Assembly (NCBI GenBank): GCA_027012045.1
Contig: JALUZI010000079.1
Span: 1 to 31,715 of the forward strand
Direction of reading: 5' to 3'
Length of the DNA: 31,715 nucleotides
Origin: Desulfurococcales archaeon
Lineage (GTDB): Archaea; Thermoproteota; Thermoprotei_A; Sulfolobales; Acidilobaceae
Each line of letters starts with the position of its first letter. Within the stretch, counting starts at the first letter, position 1. A model generated the notes under the pieces. That model worked only from the letters and a program-made list of their open reading frames with translations, searched no databases and had not been told where the DNA came from. Of this stretch, positions 7,268-15,016 are shown piece by piece. A program made the position numbers and the translations under genes.

Positions 7268-8146
7268 TTGACCGAGCCGAGGAACGTTCTGAACATGTGT
7301 GTATTATGCCCAGGCATATGCGTAACTGAGTGCCCTGTATACATGGCTACCCATATCCGAGCCTCCGCACCCAACAACCTCGCCCGGATAGCACTGAAAT
7401 TTATGGAGGGTAGCAAGGATATGGAGGATGCTCTGTGGCTATGCACAGGATGCAGGTCATGCGAGTACGCATGCCCGATGGGTAACAAGGTCTGGGAGGC
7501 AGTCAGAGTTCTAAGGGGCCAAGAATATATTAGCAGTACCGAAGCAAGAGTTGAGAGGCTTACCAATAACAGTAAACCCGGGTTGCTAGTGGTCTCACCT
7601 TCCAAGCCGAATGTGAATATTGTAAAGACACTTGGAGGAGACTATAGTTTATACTGGGTTGACAGCGGAGTTATAAGCGAGACATACTGGAGCGGGAGAA
7701 ATCCCATACTAAACCTGAACGGTATTGAATTCATATTGGCAGATGACATGGATGCCTTAACCCCATTATCCCTAAGTGAAAAACGCCTCGTATCCCCTTT
7801 AAAGATCCTTAAGAGCCTAGGCGCCAAGCGCCTCCTAGGAGACAATGGCTACACTTTACATATTCCATGTAAAACACCGAGAGAATACCGTGACGATATA
7901 ATAGGTGGTATCTCACAAGTACTAGGATCTCCCGAGTCCATTGTAGAGGGATGCGTTGCCGGCGGCGGAGGATTACCGGTGAAACACCCGGACCTAGCTA
8001 GGGAAATAGCCATGTACACAATGCGCAACACGAATCCTGGGAGGCCCGTGGTTACTCTCTGCTCAAACGCGAAAATGCTCCTCAGGAAACTAGGCTATCA
8101 ATCCCTAACTCTCCTAGACCTAATAGAGGAGGCGGCTCAGAGATGA
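7268..8146 (+). CDS. Fe-S protein with two [4Fe-4S] motifs and a degenerate CCG domain
   Basis: The 292-residue protein resembles GlpC/GlcF/HdrC-type electron-transfer subunits. The N-terminus has two cluster motifs: CVLCPGICVTEC (C11, C14, C18, C22, CX2CX3CX3C) and CTGCRSCEYAC (C59, C62, C65, C69). The second half looks like a cysteine-rich (CCG) domain, but only single cysteines remain where doublets are usual: IPCKT, then GCVAGGGG, then LCSNAK. The TTG at 7268 is preferred because GAGGTG (7255-7260) sits 7 bases upstream. An in-frame GTG at 7205 would overlap the kinase by 52 bases and lacks such support. Its stop overlaps the start of the next gene (ATGA). It probably carries electrons from the two downstream flavoproteins to a membrane or soluble acceptor. 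Confidence 0.85.
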   Translation: MTEPRNVLNMCVLCPGICVTECPVYMATHIRASAPNNLARIALKFMEGSKDMEDALWLCTGCRSCEYACPMGNKVWEAVRVLRGQEYISSTEARVERLTNNSKPGLLVVSPSKPNVNIVKTLGGDYSLYWVDSGVISETYWSGRNPILNLNGIEFILADDMDALTPLSLSEKRLVSPLKILKSLGAKRLLGDNGYTLHIPCKTPREYRDDIIGGISQVLGSPESIVEGCVAGGGGLPVKHPDLAREIAMYTMRNTNPGRPVVTLCSNAKMLLRKLGYQSLTLLDLIEEAAQR

Positions 8147-9528
8147 GTTTGGACAAGTTTTTCGAGGAAGCCACCGGGCTACTAGGATCTCGATGGGTTC
8201 TACTAAGTGATTGGCAGAGGTACCCTTATTCCAGGGACTACTGGCCCATACTAGTATACAAGGAACTCTCCGGCGGCAGGGCGAGTTTGCCCTCAGGCGT
8301 CGTATTGCCGGGGTCTGAGGGGGAGGTTGTCGAATTACTTGAGTTGGCGGGGAGGCATGGTGTCCAAATAGTGGCTTATGGGGGAGGATCAGGCGTTCTC
8401 GGAGGAGCAGTCCCGGATAAAAACTGGGTTGTAATGGACCTGTCCAGGCTTGACTGGATCGACTGGTATGACGAGGAGTCGGGTATCGTAGATGTGGGGG
8501 CAGGCGTTTACCTTAAAACACTCGAGGAATGGTTGAACAAGCAAGGTAAAACACTCCGCCACTTCCCACAGTCGTTCCCCGAGGCGGTTATTGGAGGGCT
8601 CATATCCACTAGAAGCATAGGTCAGTACTCGACTGGTTACGGTGGAATAGAAGACTTGGTTAGAGGGTTAAACGTGGCTGTTCCCTCGGTTGGATTGGTT
8701 AGAATAAAACCCTCTCCCCGCCGGAGCGTACTTCTACCTCTCGAGCAGATGTTTATTGGAGGAGAAGGCTTATACGGGGTTATAACAAGGGCTTACCTCT
8801 CAGCCTACGATCTCCCTGAATGCTCCGAGAAAGTCGGGTGGATATCAGCGTCTTTCAAGAATTCACTTGGGAATGCGAGGAGTATTGTTAGGCGTAGAAT
8901 CCCGCCAGACCTGTTCCGCGTCTATGATGAGAAGGAGTCTCCTCTACACTTCGGGGTAGATGGAAGCGTAAGTATAGGGGTTGTGGAAGGCGAGTGTAAT
9001 GTTGTGGAAGCCAAAATAGAAGGTATAGGTAAAATAGTTAATGCTGATCCATGGGAAGGAGCGGAGTTAGCGGATAAATGGTTGAGCAAGAGGTTTAACG
9101 TCATATCCGATCTATGGAAGCTGTATGAACTGGGAATGGGTTTCGAGACTATAGAAATATCAGTACCATGGGGGTCAGCTTATGACCTGTATGATTCAAG
9201 CATGAAGAGTCTTGGGAAACTGGATAGAGTCTTCTTCACAGGCGTGCATGCGAGCCACTTCTACCAAAGCGGTGTCGCCCTATACTACACGATAGCATAC
9301 TCGTTAGAGAACATTGGAGATACATATAACTCGATATGGGATACATTGATGGGCGAGGTCTCGAAGCATAGTGCCAGCATATCACACCACCATGGAGTCG
9401 GTAGAATGAGGGCGAAATACCTGGAAGCAGAGTATGGGCCTAGTGGAACGGAACTGTTAAGCAAGCTGAAGAATTGCCTCGATCCAACGAGCATTCTCCG
9501 GGACAAGTTCTTCGGTGGCAAGAGTTGA
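8143..9528 (+). CDS. FAD-linked oxidase, alkylglycerone-phosphate-synthase/GlcD-like
   Basis: The 461-residue protein has the PCMH-type FAD-binding fold: an AYGGGSGVLGG pyrophosphate loop, VDVGAGVYLKTLEEWL, and an ISTRSIGQYSTGYGGIEDLV segment close to alkyldihydroxyacetone-phosphate synthase (AGPS) proteins. Near the C-terminus it has SHHHGVGRMR, the histidine-rich signature of AGPS-type enzymes. Archaea build ether lipids by a different route, so a dehydrogenase role (glycerol phosphate, glycolate or lactate type) is more likely than AGPS activity. The ATG at 8143 overlaps the previous stop and follows AGAGGAGG (8125-8132). The next gene starts within its stop codon (TTGA). Such translational coupling suggests one complex. 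Family is firm; substrate is not known. Confidence 0.85.
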   Translation: MSLDKFFEEATGLLGSRWVLLSDWQRYPYSRDYWPILVYKELSGGRASLPSGVVLPGSEGEVVELLELAGRHGVQIVAYGGGSGVLGGAVPDKNWVVMDLSRLDWIDWYDEESGIVDVGAGVYLKTLEEWLNKQGKTLRHFPQSFPEAVIGGLISTRSIGQYSTGYGGIEDLVRGLNVAVPSVGLVRIKPSPRRSVLLPLEQMFIGGEGLYGVITRAYLSAYDLPECSEKVGWISASFKNSLGNARSIVRRRIPPDLFRVYDEKESPLHFGVDGSVSIGVVEGECNVVEAKIEGIGKIVNADPWEGAELADKWLSKRFNVISDLWKLYELGMGFETIEISVPWGSAYDLYDSSMKSLGKLDRVFFTGVHASHFYQSGVALYYTIAYSLENIGDTYNSIWDTLMGEVSKHSASISHHHGVGRMRAKYLEAEYGPSGTELLSKLKNCLDPTSILRDKFFGGKS

Positions 9529-10568
9529 AACTGGGAATAATTGGAGCAGGCATTATAGGGTTACAGACCGCGTACCACGCACTCAAAAACAATTTCGACG
9601 TCACCGTATACGAGCAGTCTAGTAGCCTAGGGTATGGCGCAAGCGGACATAACGCCGGTGTTCTACATGTACTGCAGCCTCCTTTCATAAACAGGAAAGC
9701 TAGAATGGCGAAAAAAGCAAACCCGCTATATGATAGGTTGTCAGAAGAACTAGGCTTCAGAGTTAGAAGGCTACCCTTATTCCTCGTCTACAGAAACACG
9801 AAGGAGAAAACACTAGCTCTAACAGCAGGAGTCATACTGAAATCACTGGGCTACCCTGTTACACGCGTAGAGAGAGACGAGGTACTGGGAGAATGCCCAG
9901 ACCTCACTAAGAGTGTTAATGGAGCTCTCAAAGTGGAAGGCTACGGCACCGTTCATCCACTCGAGGTCCTCGAGTCTCTAGCCAAATGGGTTGAAGAGCA
10001 CGGTGGAGCGATAAGGTATGCAACAAAAGTTGTTTCCGTAGAAGACACGGGTAAGAAGGCTTGTATACGGTCTATAGATACGAGGGAGTGCTTTGACAAA
10101 GTAGCAGTTACGGCGGGACCCGGAGTAAGGGAAATCTACAATGGATACCTGCCGAGAATCGGTTTTTACAAAGGAGTAATGGTGTACACAAGGCTTAATT
10201 GCAACGCAATAATCGCCCCGTTAATATCTAAGTCCAGGTCGAAGAAGACCAAGGGAGGAGGGATAATCCCACTGCCAGATGGCAGGGTAATACTGGGGCC
10301 CTCTTTTTCGGAGACCAATAATCCCTGGGATACAAGTGTTACTCCCGAAGAAGCATTTGAAACAGTGGAGATATACATCGACCTACTCTCACATGAGCCT
10401 GATATACAGGGGTACACCGCCGGGACTAGGGCGAAGAACCTCTCAAAAGACGATTTCTACATAGGTAAAAAGGGTAATATTATTGTTACAGCCGGCATAG
10501 ACAGCCCCGGGTTCACTGCTTCACCCCTGATAGCCCGGGAGATAGTTAGCCTTGCTTCGCTCCCCTAG
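9525..10568 (+). CDS. FAD-dependent oxidoreductase, GlpA/LhgO (DAO) family
   Basis: The protein of about 347 residues starts MKLGIIGAGIIG, with a GXGXXG dinucleotide motif at residues 7-12 followed by an acidic strand end (VTVYEQ). GASGHNAGVLH is characteristic of glycerol-3-phosphate dehydrogenase and L-2-hydroxyglutarate oxidase relatives. Later come VAVTAGPGVREI and IPLPDGRVILGPS, typical of the family's FAD and substrate domain. I chose the TTG at 9525 because it overlaps the previous stop, follows GGTGG (9514-9518), and puts the dinucleotide fold at the N-terminus. The open frame extending to 9474 overlaps the upstream gene. The length is short of GlpA because no C-terminal bfd-like domain is present. 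It probably oxidises a hydroxy acid or glycerol phosphate and hands electrons to the Fe-S protein of the same operon. Confidence 0.85.
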   Translation: MKLGIIGAGIIGLQTAYHALKNNFDVTVYEQSSSLGYGASGHNAGVLHVLQPPFINRKARMAKKANPLYDRLSEELGFRVRRLPLFLVYRNTKEKTLALTAGVILKSLGYPVTRVERDEVLGECPDLTKSVNGALKVEGYGTVHPLEVLESLAKWVEEHGGAIRYATKVVSVEDTGKKACIRSIDTRECFDKVAVTAGPGVREIYNGYLPRIGFYKGVMVYTRLNCNAIIAPLISKSRSKKTKGGGIIPLPDGRVILGPSFSETNNPWDTSVTPEEAFETVEIYIDLLSHEPDIQGYTAGTRAKNLSKDDFYIGKKGNIIVTAGIDSPGFTASPLIAREIVSLASLP

Positions 10569-11001
10569 CTTTTTCCCAAGCGATTTTCGCCGCCTTTACT
10601 AGGTATAACGCGGCTATAGGGTATCTCAGAACGGTTGCATAGCTTCCCTTTTCAATCTTAAGTTTCCTCCTCATTAAAGCAGTGGTAGGGTTCAGCTTTC
10701 CCTCCAGGATGTCAAGCCAATCCTTGAATGAGGCTGTTAAGACATAGTCGGCTGTAGCGTTCTCAGCGTTATCATACCATTCTACTCCTTCGCACGTCCC
10801 ATTATTCAGGTTCAGCTTCCATCCTATAACGTCGCTCTTATACATCTCCTTAACATCATCAGGGAGGTCTTTGGCTTTGAACAGAATAGGCCATACCCAA
10901 CCCTTCGCGCTTTTCCTGTACCCCTCTAGCTCATTCACGGTTTCACAGAATAGTTTCGCCCATTCGGGTGTAGGAACAAATTTCTCACTCAAAAATCTCA
11001 C
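10546..11001 (-). CDS. SCP2-like sterol/lipid-binding domain protein
   Basis: The 151-residue protein has the SCP2-type pattern: a beta-strand rich middle (WKLNLNNGTCEGVEW), a DYVLTASFKDWLDILEGKLNPTTALM segment equivalent to the usual D..F..L..G..... A...G motif, and a C-terminal helix. Such proteins bind hydrophobic ligands, and several archaeal members are stand-alone. It lies 22 bases after the alcohol dehydrogenase gene on the same strand, so the two are probably co-transcribed. Its last 23 bases overlap the end of the convergent flavoprotein gene. The start is GTG at 11001. An in-frame TTG at 10992 is also possible behind GGGGTGA. Confidence 0.7.
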   Translation of the reverse strand: MRFLSEKFVPTPEWAKLFCETVNELEGYRKSAKGWVWPILFKAKDLPDDVKEMYKSDVIGWKLNLNNGTCEGVEWYDNAENATADYVLTASFKDWLDILEGKLNPTTALMRRKLKIEKGSYATVLRYPIAALYLVKAAKIAWEKARGAKQG

Positions 11002-11023
11002 CCCAGGGTAGAGATATATCTGA

Positions 11024-12184
11024 TTAATACATTTTCTCTAGTAGAGACTTTATTTCTTCGGGGTCAGGAATAACAGGGGCAAACGCCATATCAGCGTCTT
11101 GAAGCGCCATAAACGGAACCTTTTCAACCGCTTCAACATACTTCTCCCTAGCCACACCTGCCTCCTCGAACCTTAATGGAAAGCCCAGCCTATCATATAG
11201 CCACTTGATGCCGTCTATAATGCCTCCGATATCTCGTCCAAGTTGTAAGCTCACAATTCCGGCTAAAACGTTGTACTTAGCGGCTACTTCAGGACTGTGC
11301 TTGATGTAATACTCGATGACGTATGGTAGGACTATCCCAACAGTCATCCCATGATGTGTACCCAAAATACTGCCCAGTGGATGCGCGATCGCGTGGGCAA
11401 CGCCTAAGCCGCTATTGGAGAAAGCGGCACCAGCCATCGTTGCCGCCAGATGAACTTTACTCACAGCGACCGCATCACCGGTAACCGCGTCTGGGAGGTA
11501 CCTGAATAGTAGGGCAACAGCTTTCTCTGCCAGAGCGTCAGAGACAGGGTTGGCCTGGTTTGACACGTAGGCTTCCAATGCGTGTGACAGAGCATCTGTA
11601 CCCGTCCACACCTTCAGGTTCCTGGGCAACGATAAAACCATGCCTGGGTCTAGTATAGAGGCGTATGGCACGACTTCCGGCGAGCCTAGTGCTAGCTTTA
11701 CTCTTCCATCTTCTGTATGGTCGGTTAGAACCACGCCTAGTGTGGCATCGCTCCCCGTTCCACTTGTGGTTGGAACGGCTATCAAGACCGGTTTACGTGC
11801 TTCTAGCCCGATGTTTTCGAAGGGGCTAATGCTTCTAACGTCAATATCCGGCCTCACGTATTTAACTATACTCGCTTTAGCCGCGTCAATAACGCTTCCT
11901 CCTCCTACTGCGATGAAAACATCGGGTTTTGCGTTGCTTGCTAAGTTGGCTATTTCGCTTGCAGTATCGATCGGGGGTTCAGGTTCTACATTATCGTATA
12001 TAGCGAAGCTTATTCCCGCCTGTTTGAGGGAGGATGTAATGGTATCCAGGAGGCCGGCTTCCCCGATATTCTTGTCTGTGATTATTAGAGCCTTCGACGC
12101 ATTCAGTGTTGCCAGTAGATTGACAAGTGAGTCCCCGGCGTTTTCGTCGTATATTATCCTCCTGGGGAAAACGAGTTCAGGCAT
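11024..12184 (-). CDS. Iron-containing (group III) alcohol dehydrogenase
   Basis: The 386-residue NAD(P)-dependent enzyme has the family's full set of motifs: GGGSVIDAAK for the nucleotide, PTTSGTGSD, DPG, and metal ligands in TGTDALSHALEAY (D and H), GVAHAIAHPLG (H) and GTHHGM (H). It should interconvert an alcohol or hydroxy compound with its carbonyl. Length is typical. The ATG at 12184 follows GGTGGAGG on the minus strand at about 12190-12197. The SCP2-like gene follows 22 bases later. The gap to the Lhr gene (12185-12245) contains TATA-like sequence, so the pair probably has its own promoter. Substrate cannot be inferred. Confidence 0.93.
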   Translation of the reverse strand: MPELVFPRRIIYDENAGDSLVNLLATLNASKALIITDKNIGEAGLLDTITSSLKQAGISFAIYDNVEPEPPIDTASEIANLASNAKPDVFIAVGGGSVIDAAKASIVKYVRPDIDVRSISPFENIGLEARKPVLIAVPTTSGTGSDATLGVVLTDHTEDGRVKLALGSPEVVPYASILDPGMVLSLPRNLKVWTGTDALSHALEAYVSNQANPVSDALAEKAVALLFRYLPDAVTGDAVAVSKVHLAATMAGAAFSNSGLGVAHAIAHPLGSILGTHHGMTVGIVLPYVIEYYIKHSPEVAAKYNVLAGIVSLQLGRDIGGIIDGIKWLYDRLGFPLRFEEAGVAREKYVEAVEKVPFMALQDADMAFAPVIPDPEEIKSLLEKMY

Positions 12185-12204
12185 TATGCCTCCACCTTTT
12201 TCCA

Positions 12205-12245
12205 GGATCCATCTTATATAGAATTGTATATAGAGTATATATTAG
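12205..12245 (-). promoter_or_regulatory. AT-rich promoter region of the alcohol dehydrogenase operon
   Basis: The minus strand reads TATATACTCTATATACAATTCTATATAAG between the Lhr stop and the dehydrogenase start. This is two or three overlapping TATA-like boxes 25-50 bases upstream of the ribosome site. Confidence 0.45.
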
Positions 12246-14870
12246 TTAGGCACTGCTCTCCAACGCCTTAACCACCAGCTCGTGAAGCTTCATCAGAAGC
12301 TTCCTCCGATCCTCCATCAGTACAACATCGCTGAACCCCTGGACCACCAGGTGATGGGCGAACGGGGAGGGAGCCCTATTAGCCTCGAAGAACTCTAGTT
12401 TAATGGATCCATCCTTTATACCTTGAAGGACCAGTCGCGCAGAGTCTATGTCCATGTGATCCTCGAAGATCTCCCTGAAAGTCTCCTCCAGAACGGGGAA
12501 CCCGTCCATGTTCCCCACTACTCTAAGCAGGGTTTGAGCGTTTAACTGCATCCTGTGCGGGCTTTTTTCATGTCCTTTGTATCTTTTAAGTATCATAAAG
12601 CTCCTCTGGGCTACATGGCGGAAAATCCTTTTCATCATCTCGGTGTTTCTAACAGCCTTCCTTAATACGTGCTCCAGATTTTCGGGCGTCACCATGTAGG
12701 GCAGGGCTTTATAGTCGATTTCCGCGTCCCGTGGAACTGTTAGCATGAAACCGTTGTCGCTTACAGTTATCCTAACAGGATAGGAAGTCTCTTCAGCCAC
12801 CATGTAAGCGTATGCCCTGCTCAGTGCGTCATTAGTCCTCCTACCGTATAGCGTGTGGAATATGATGTTCACGTCGCCAACATCAGTCCACTTCTCAACT
12901 AGGATCAAGTCATTACCTGGAACTATCCCCCCAGTATACATGTACTGCTCCCAAATGTACTGGTAAATGTTCTCTGCAGCGCTTTTACTTATCCTATACT
13001 CCTTCCTCAGCCACTCGACCACTTCATCCCTGGGCTTCACAGGTATAAGGCTAGCCACAGTTCTCCTGAACTTGCCGACTTCTAATGCTGAATCGAATGC
13101 TAAGGGGAGCATTTCCGAGAACCAGCTTGGGACAGTAGGCTTCCTCCCCTCGGCAGGTTTAACATAGGCTCTCATACCCTCGGATCTAATGAACTCGAAC
13201 GTCCTGCCTCCCAGGACGAATATGTCGCCGGGAGCCAGGATTTGCACGAAAGCCTCCTCAAGATTACCAACATACCTACCGTCAAGCGTGAACACTTTCA
13301 CGTGGGATTCGTCAGGTATCGTTCCACTGTTCAGGTAGAAGATCATTCTACTACCCCTTTTCCTACCGAAGACACCCTCGTCCTCGTCCAACCATATCTT
13401 CCTGTAAACCCTGTGCTTCTCAACCTCCTCGCTATACCTACCTGCCAAGTAGCGTAGAACGCTCATGAACTTGTCGAAGCTAAGTTTTCTGAACGGGTAA
13501 GTCCTCCTGACCAAGGCATACGCCTCGTCTATTCTCCACCTATCCTCGATGCTCATAGCGACCAACTGCTGGGCCAGTACATCCAGGGGGTTCCTAGGTA
13601 TCTTTACCCTATCGATTTTCCTGTCAAGAGCCGATTTAGCCAGCACAGTACACTCAACCAGGTCGTCCCTGTCGACAACTATTATCCTACCACGGCTCAC
13701 CTGTCTAATGTGGTGCCCAGCTCTCCCTATTCGCTGGAGAAGCCTGCTGACGCTTTTCGGGCTGCTTAGGAGTACGACGATGTCAATGTAGCCTATATCT
13801 ATGCCTAGCTCGAGGCTTGTGGAGCTCACGACAACTTTCAGCTCGCCCTTCTTGAGTTTTTCCTCTACACCCAGCCTTAGCCCCCTACCAAGGCTCGAGT
13901 GATGAGCTTCTATCTCATCAATGTCAGCTATACCTAGGTCTGACAGGAGTCTCCTCAACTTATATACTACTCGCTCAGTCGCGCTTCTAGTGTTAGTGAA
14001 GACAAGGGTTGTCCTGTACCTCTTCACTATGCGGGCTAGGGTCCTGTATATGCTTTCATTAACGATTTCCGTCGGAGTCCTGATCAAGTCTTTAACAGGG
14101 CTGAGAACCCTTATGTCGATGGGTTTAGCGAACCTAGCGTCCACCACCCACACATCCCTGACAACACCATTATCACTGTACCCCGCGAGGAACTCCGCGA
14201 TCTCTTCGAGCGGGGCTATCGTAGCACTCATCCCGATTCTCTGTAAACCCGTTCCAACCAGTCTCTCTAGCCGTTCGACGGACACCATCAGGTGACTGCC
14301 GCGCTTGGAGGATGCGAGCTCGTGGATCTCGTCTATTATGAGCCATCGGACGTTCTTCAAGTGCTCTCGGAAGCGTGGGGCGAGCAGGCTTATCGAGAAA
14401 CTCTCGGGTGTTGTTATGAGAATATGAGGAGGGCTACGTGTCATCCTCTGCTTTTCAGAAGGACTAGTGTCGCTGGTCCTAACGGCTACTTTTATATCGG
14501 GGATTTCAATACCTCTTTTCTCAGCGAGCTCCTTGATTTCTCTTAGGGGCTCCAGTAGGTTTCTCTTCATATCATTGTTCAACGCGCGGAGGGGGGATAT
14601 GTATACTGCGTATACTCTATTCTCGAGTTCGCCCTGTAATCCCAGCCTGTAAAGCTCGTCTATGACACCTAGGAATGATGCGAGGGTCTTACCGGTTCCA
14701 GTTGGGCTGGAGACGAGGACGCTTTTTCCCTCCTTGATTAATGGTATAGCTCCACGCTGGGGGGCAGTGAACCTTCCATACTTACCTCTAAACCAGTCGG
14801 CGACGACGGGGAGTAACAGCTTGTAGACCTCCCTGTCACTCGGTGTTTTCTCCAGCTTGTGTACAGGCAA
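12246..14870 (-). CDS. lhr: Lhr-type DEAD/DEAH-box helicase
   Basis: The 874-residue protein matches the archaeal Lhr core size. Motif order: Q-motif region FTAPQRGAIPLI, Walker A SSPTGTGKT (residues 54-62), SPLRALNND (Ia), TTPESF (Ib), DEIH (180-183) with ELASSKRGSHL, SATIAP (III), STSLELGIDIG (V) and QRIGRAGHH (VI). After the helicase lobes come the winged-helix and Lhr-specific C-terminal domain (VFTLDGRYVGNLEE, FVLGGRTFEF). Lhr proteins are 3'-5' DNA translocases thought to act in repair. The start is TTG at 14870, the first start in frame; no strong ribosome site is seen. A TATA-like box on the minus strand lies at about 14938-14945. It is divergent from leuS. Confidence 0.93.
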   Translation of the reverse strand: MPVHKLEKTPSDREVYKLLLPVVADWFRGKYGRFTAPQRGAIPLIKEGKSVLVSSPTGTGKTLASFLGVIDELYRLGLQGELENRVYAVYISPLRALNNDMKRNLLEPLREIKELAEKRGIEIPDIKVAVRTSDTSPSEKQRMTRSPPHILITTPESFSISLLAPRFREHLKNVRWLIIDEIHELASSKRGSHLMVSVERLERLVGTGLQRIGMSATIAPLEEIAEFLAGYSDNGVVRDVWVVDARFAKPIDIRVLSPVKDLIRTPTEIVNESIYRTLARIVKRYRTTLVFTNTRSATERVVYKLRRLLSDLGIADIDEIEAHHSSLGRGLRLGVEEKLKKGELKVVVSSTSLELGIDIGYIDIVVLLSSPKSVSRLLQRIGRAGHHIRQVSRGRIIVVDRDDLVECTVLAKSALDRKIDRVKIPRNPLDVLAQQLVAMSIEDRWRIDEAYALVRRTYPFRKLSFDKFMSVLRYLAGRYSEEVEKHRVYRKIWLDEDEGVFGRKRGSRMIFYLNSGTIPDESHVKVFTLDGRYVGNLEEAFVQILAPGDIFVLGGRTFEFIRSEGMRAYVKPAEGRKPTVPSWFSEMLPLAFDSALEVGKFRRTVASLIPVKPRDEVVEWLRKEYRISKSAAENIYQYIWEQYMYTGGIVPGNDLILVEKWTDVGDVNIIFHTLYGRRTNDALSRAYAYMVAEETSYPVRITVSDNGFMLTVPRDAEIDYKALPYMVTPENLEHVLRKAVRNTEMMKRIFRHVAQRSFMILKRYKGHEKSPHRMQLNAQTLLRVVGNMDGFPVLEETFREIFEDHMDIDSARLVLQGIKDGSIKLEFFEANRAPSPFAHHLVVQGFSDVVLMEDRRKLLMKLHELVVKALESSA

Positions 14871-14966
14871 TCCGTCACACCGTCTTCTACTTCCCCGGAT
14901 GAACCACTGTGTTGGCCGCGGAGTCTATAACCAGTTCGTATATAATGTACATGCATCCACTAACAG

Positions 14967-15007
14967 TTATTATATCCGGTAAGCCTTATTAGGCAAGCCT
15001 AATAGGG
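14967..15007 (+). promoter_or_regulatory. leuS promoter with an overlapping palindrome
   Basis: A TATA-like TTATTATAT (14967-14975) is followed by CCTTATTAGGC (14984-14994), AA, and GCCTAATAGGG (14997-15007). The two 11-base arms match at 10 positions. The predicted transcription start, about 25 bases past the TATA centre, falls near the centre of the palindrome, 10 bases upstream of the leuS ATG. It could be an operator, or a hairpin at the mRNA 5' end. Confidence 0.5.
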
Positions 15008-15016
15008 TATTAAGAA

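Noticed and set aside
9474..9524. Longer GlpA-like protein starting at 9474
   Set aside because: The extra residues are translated from the upstream gene's C-terminal codons in another frame, and the FAD fold begins properly at 9525.
11640..12221. Plus-strand 193-codon frame opposite the alcohol dehydrogenase
   Set aside because: Low-complexity serine/leucine-rich translation typical of an antisense shadow; the minus strand has a complete known enzyme.
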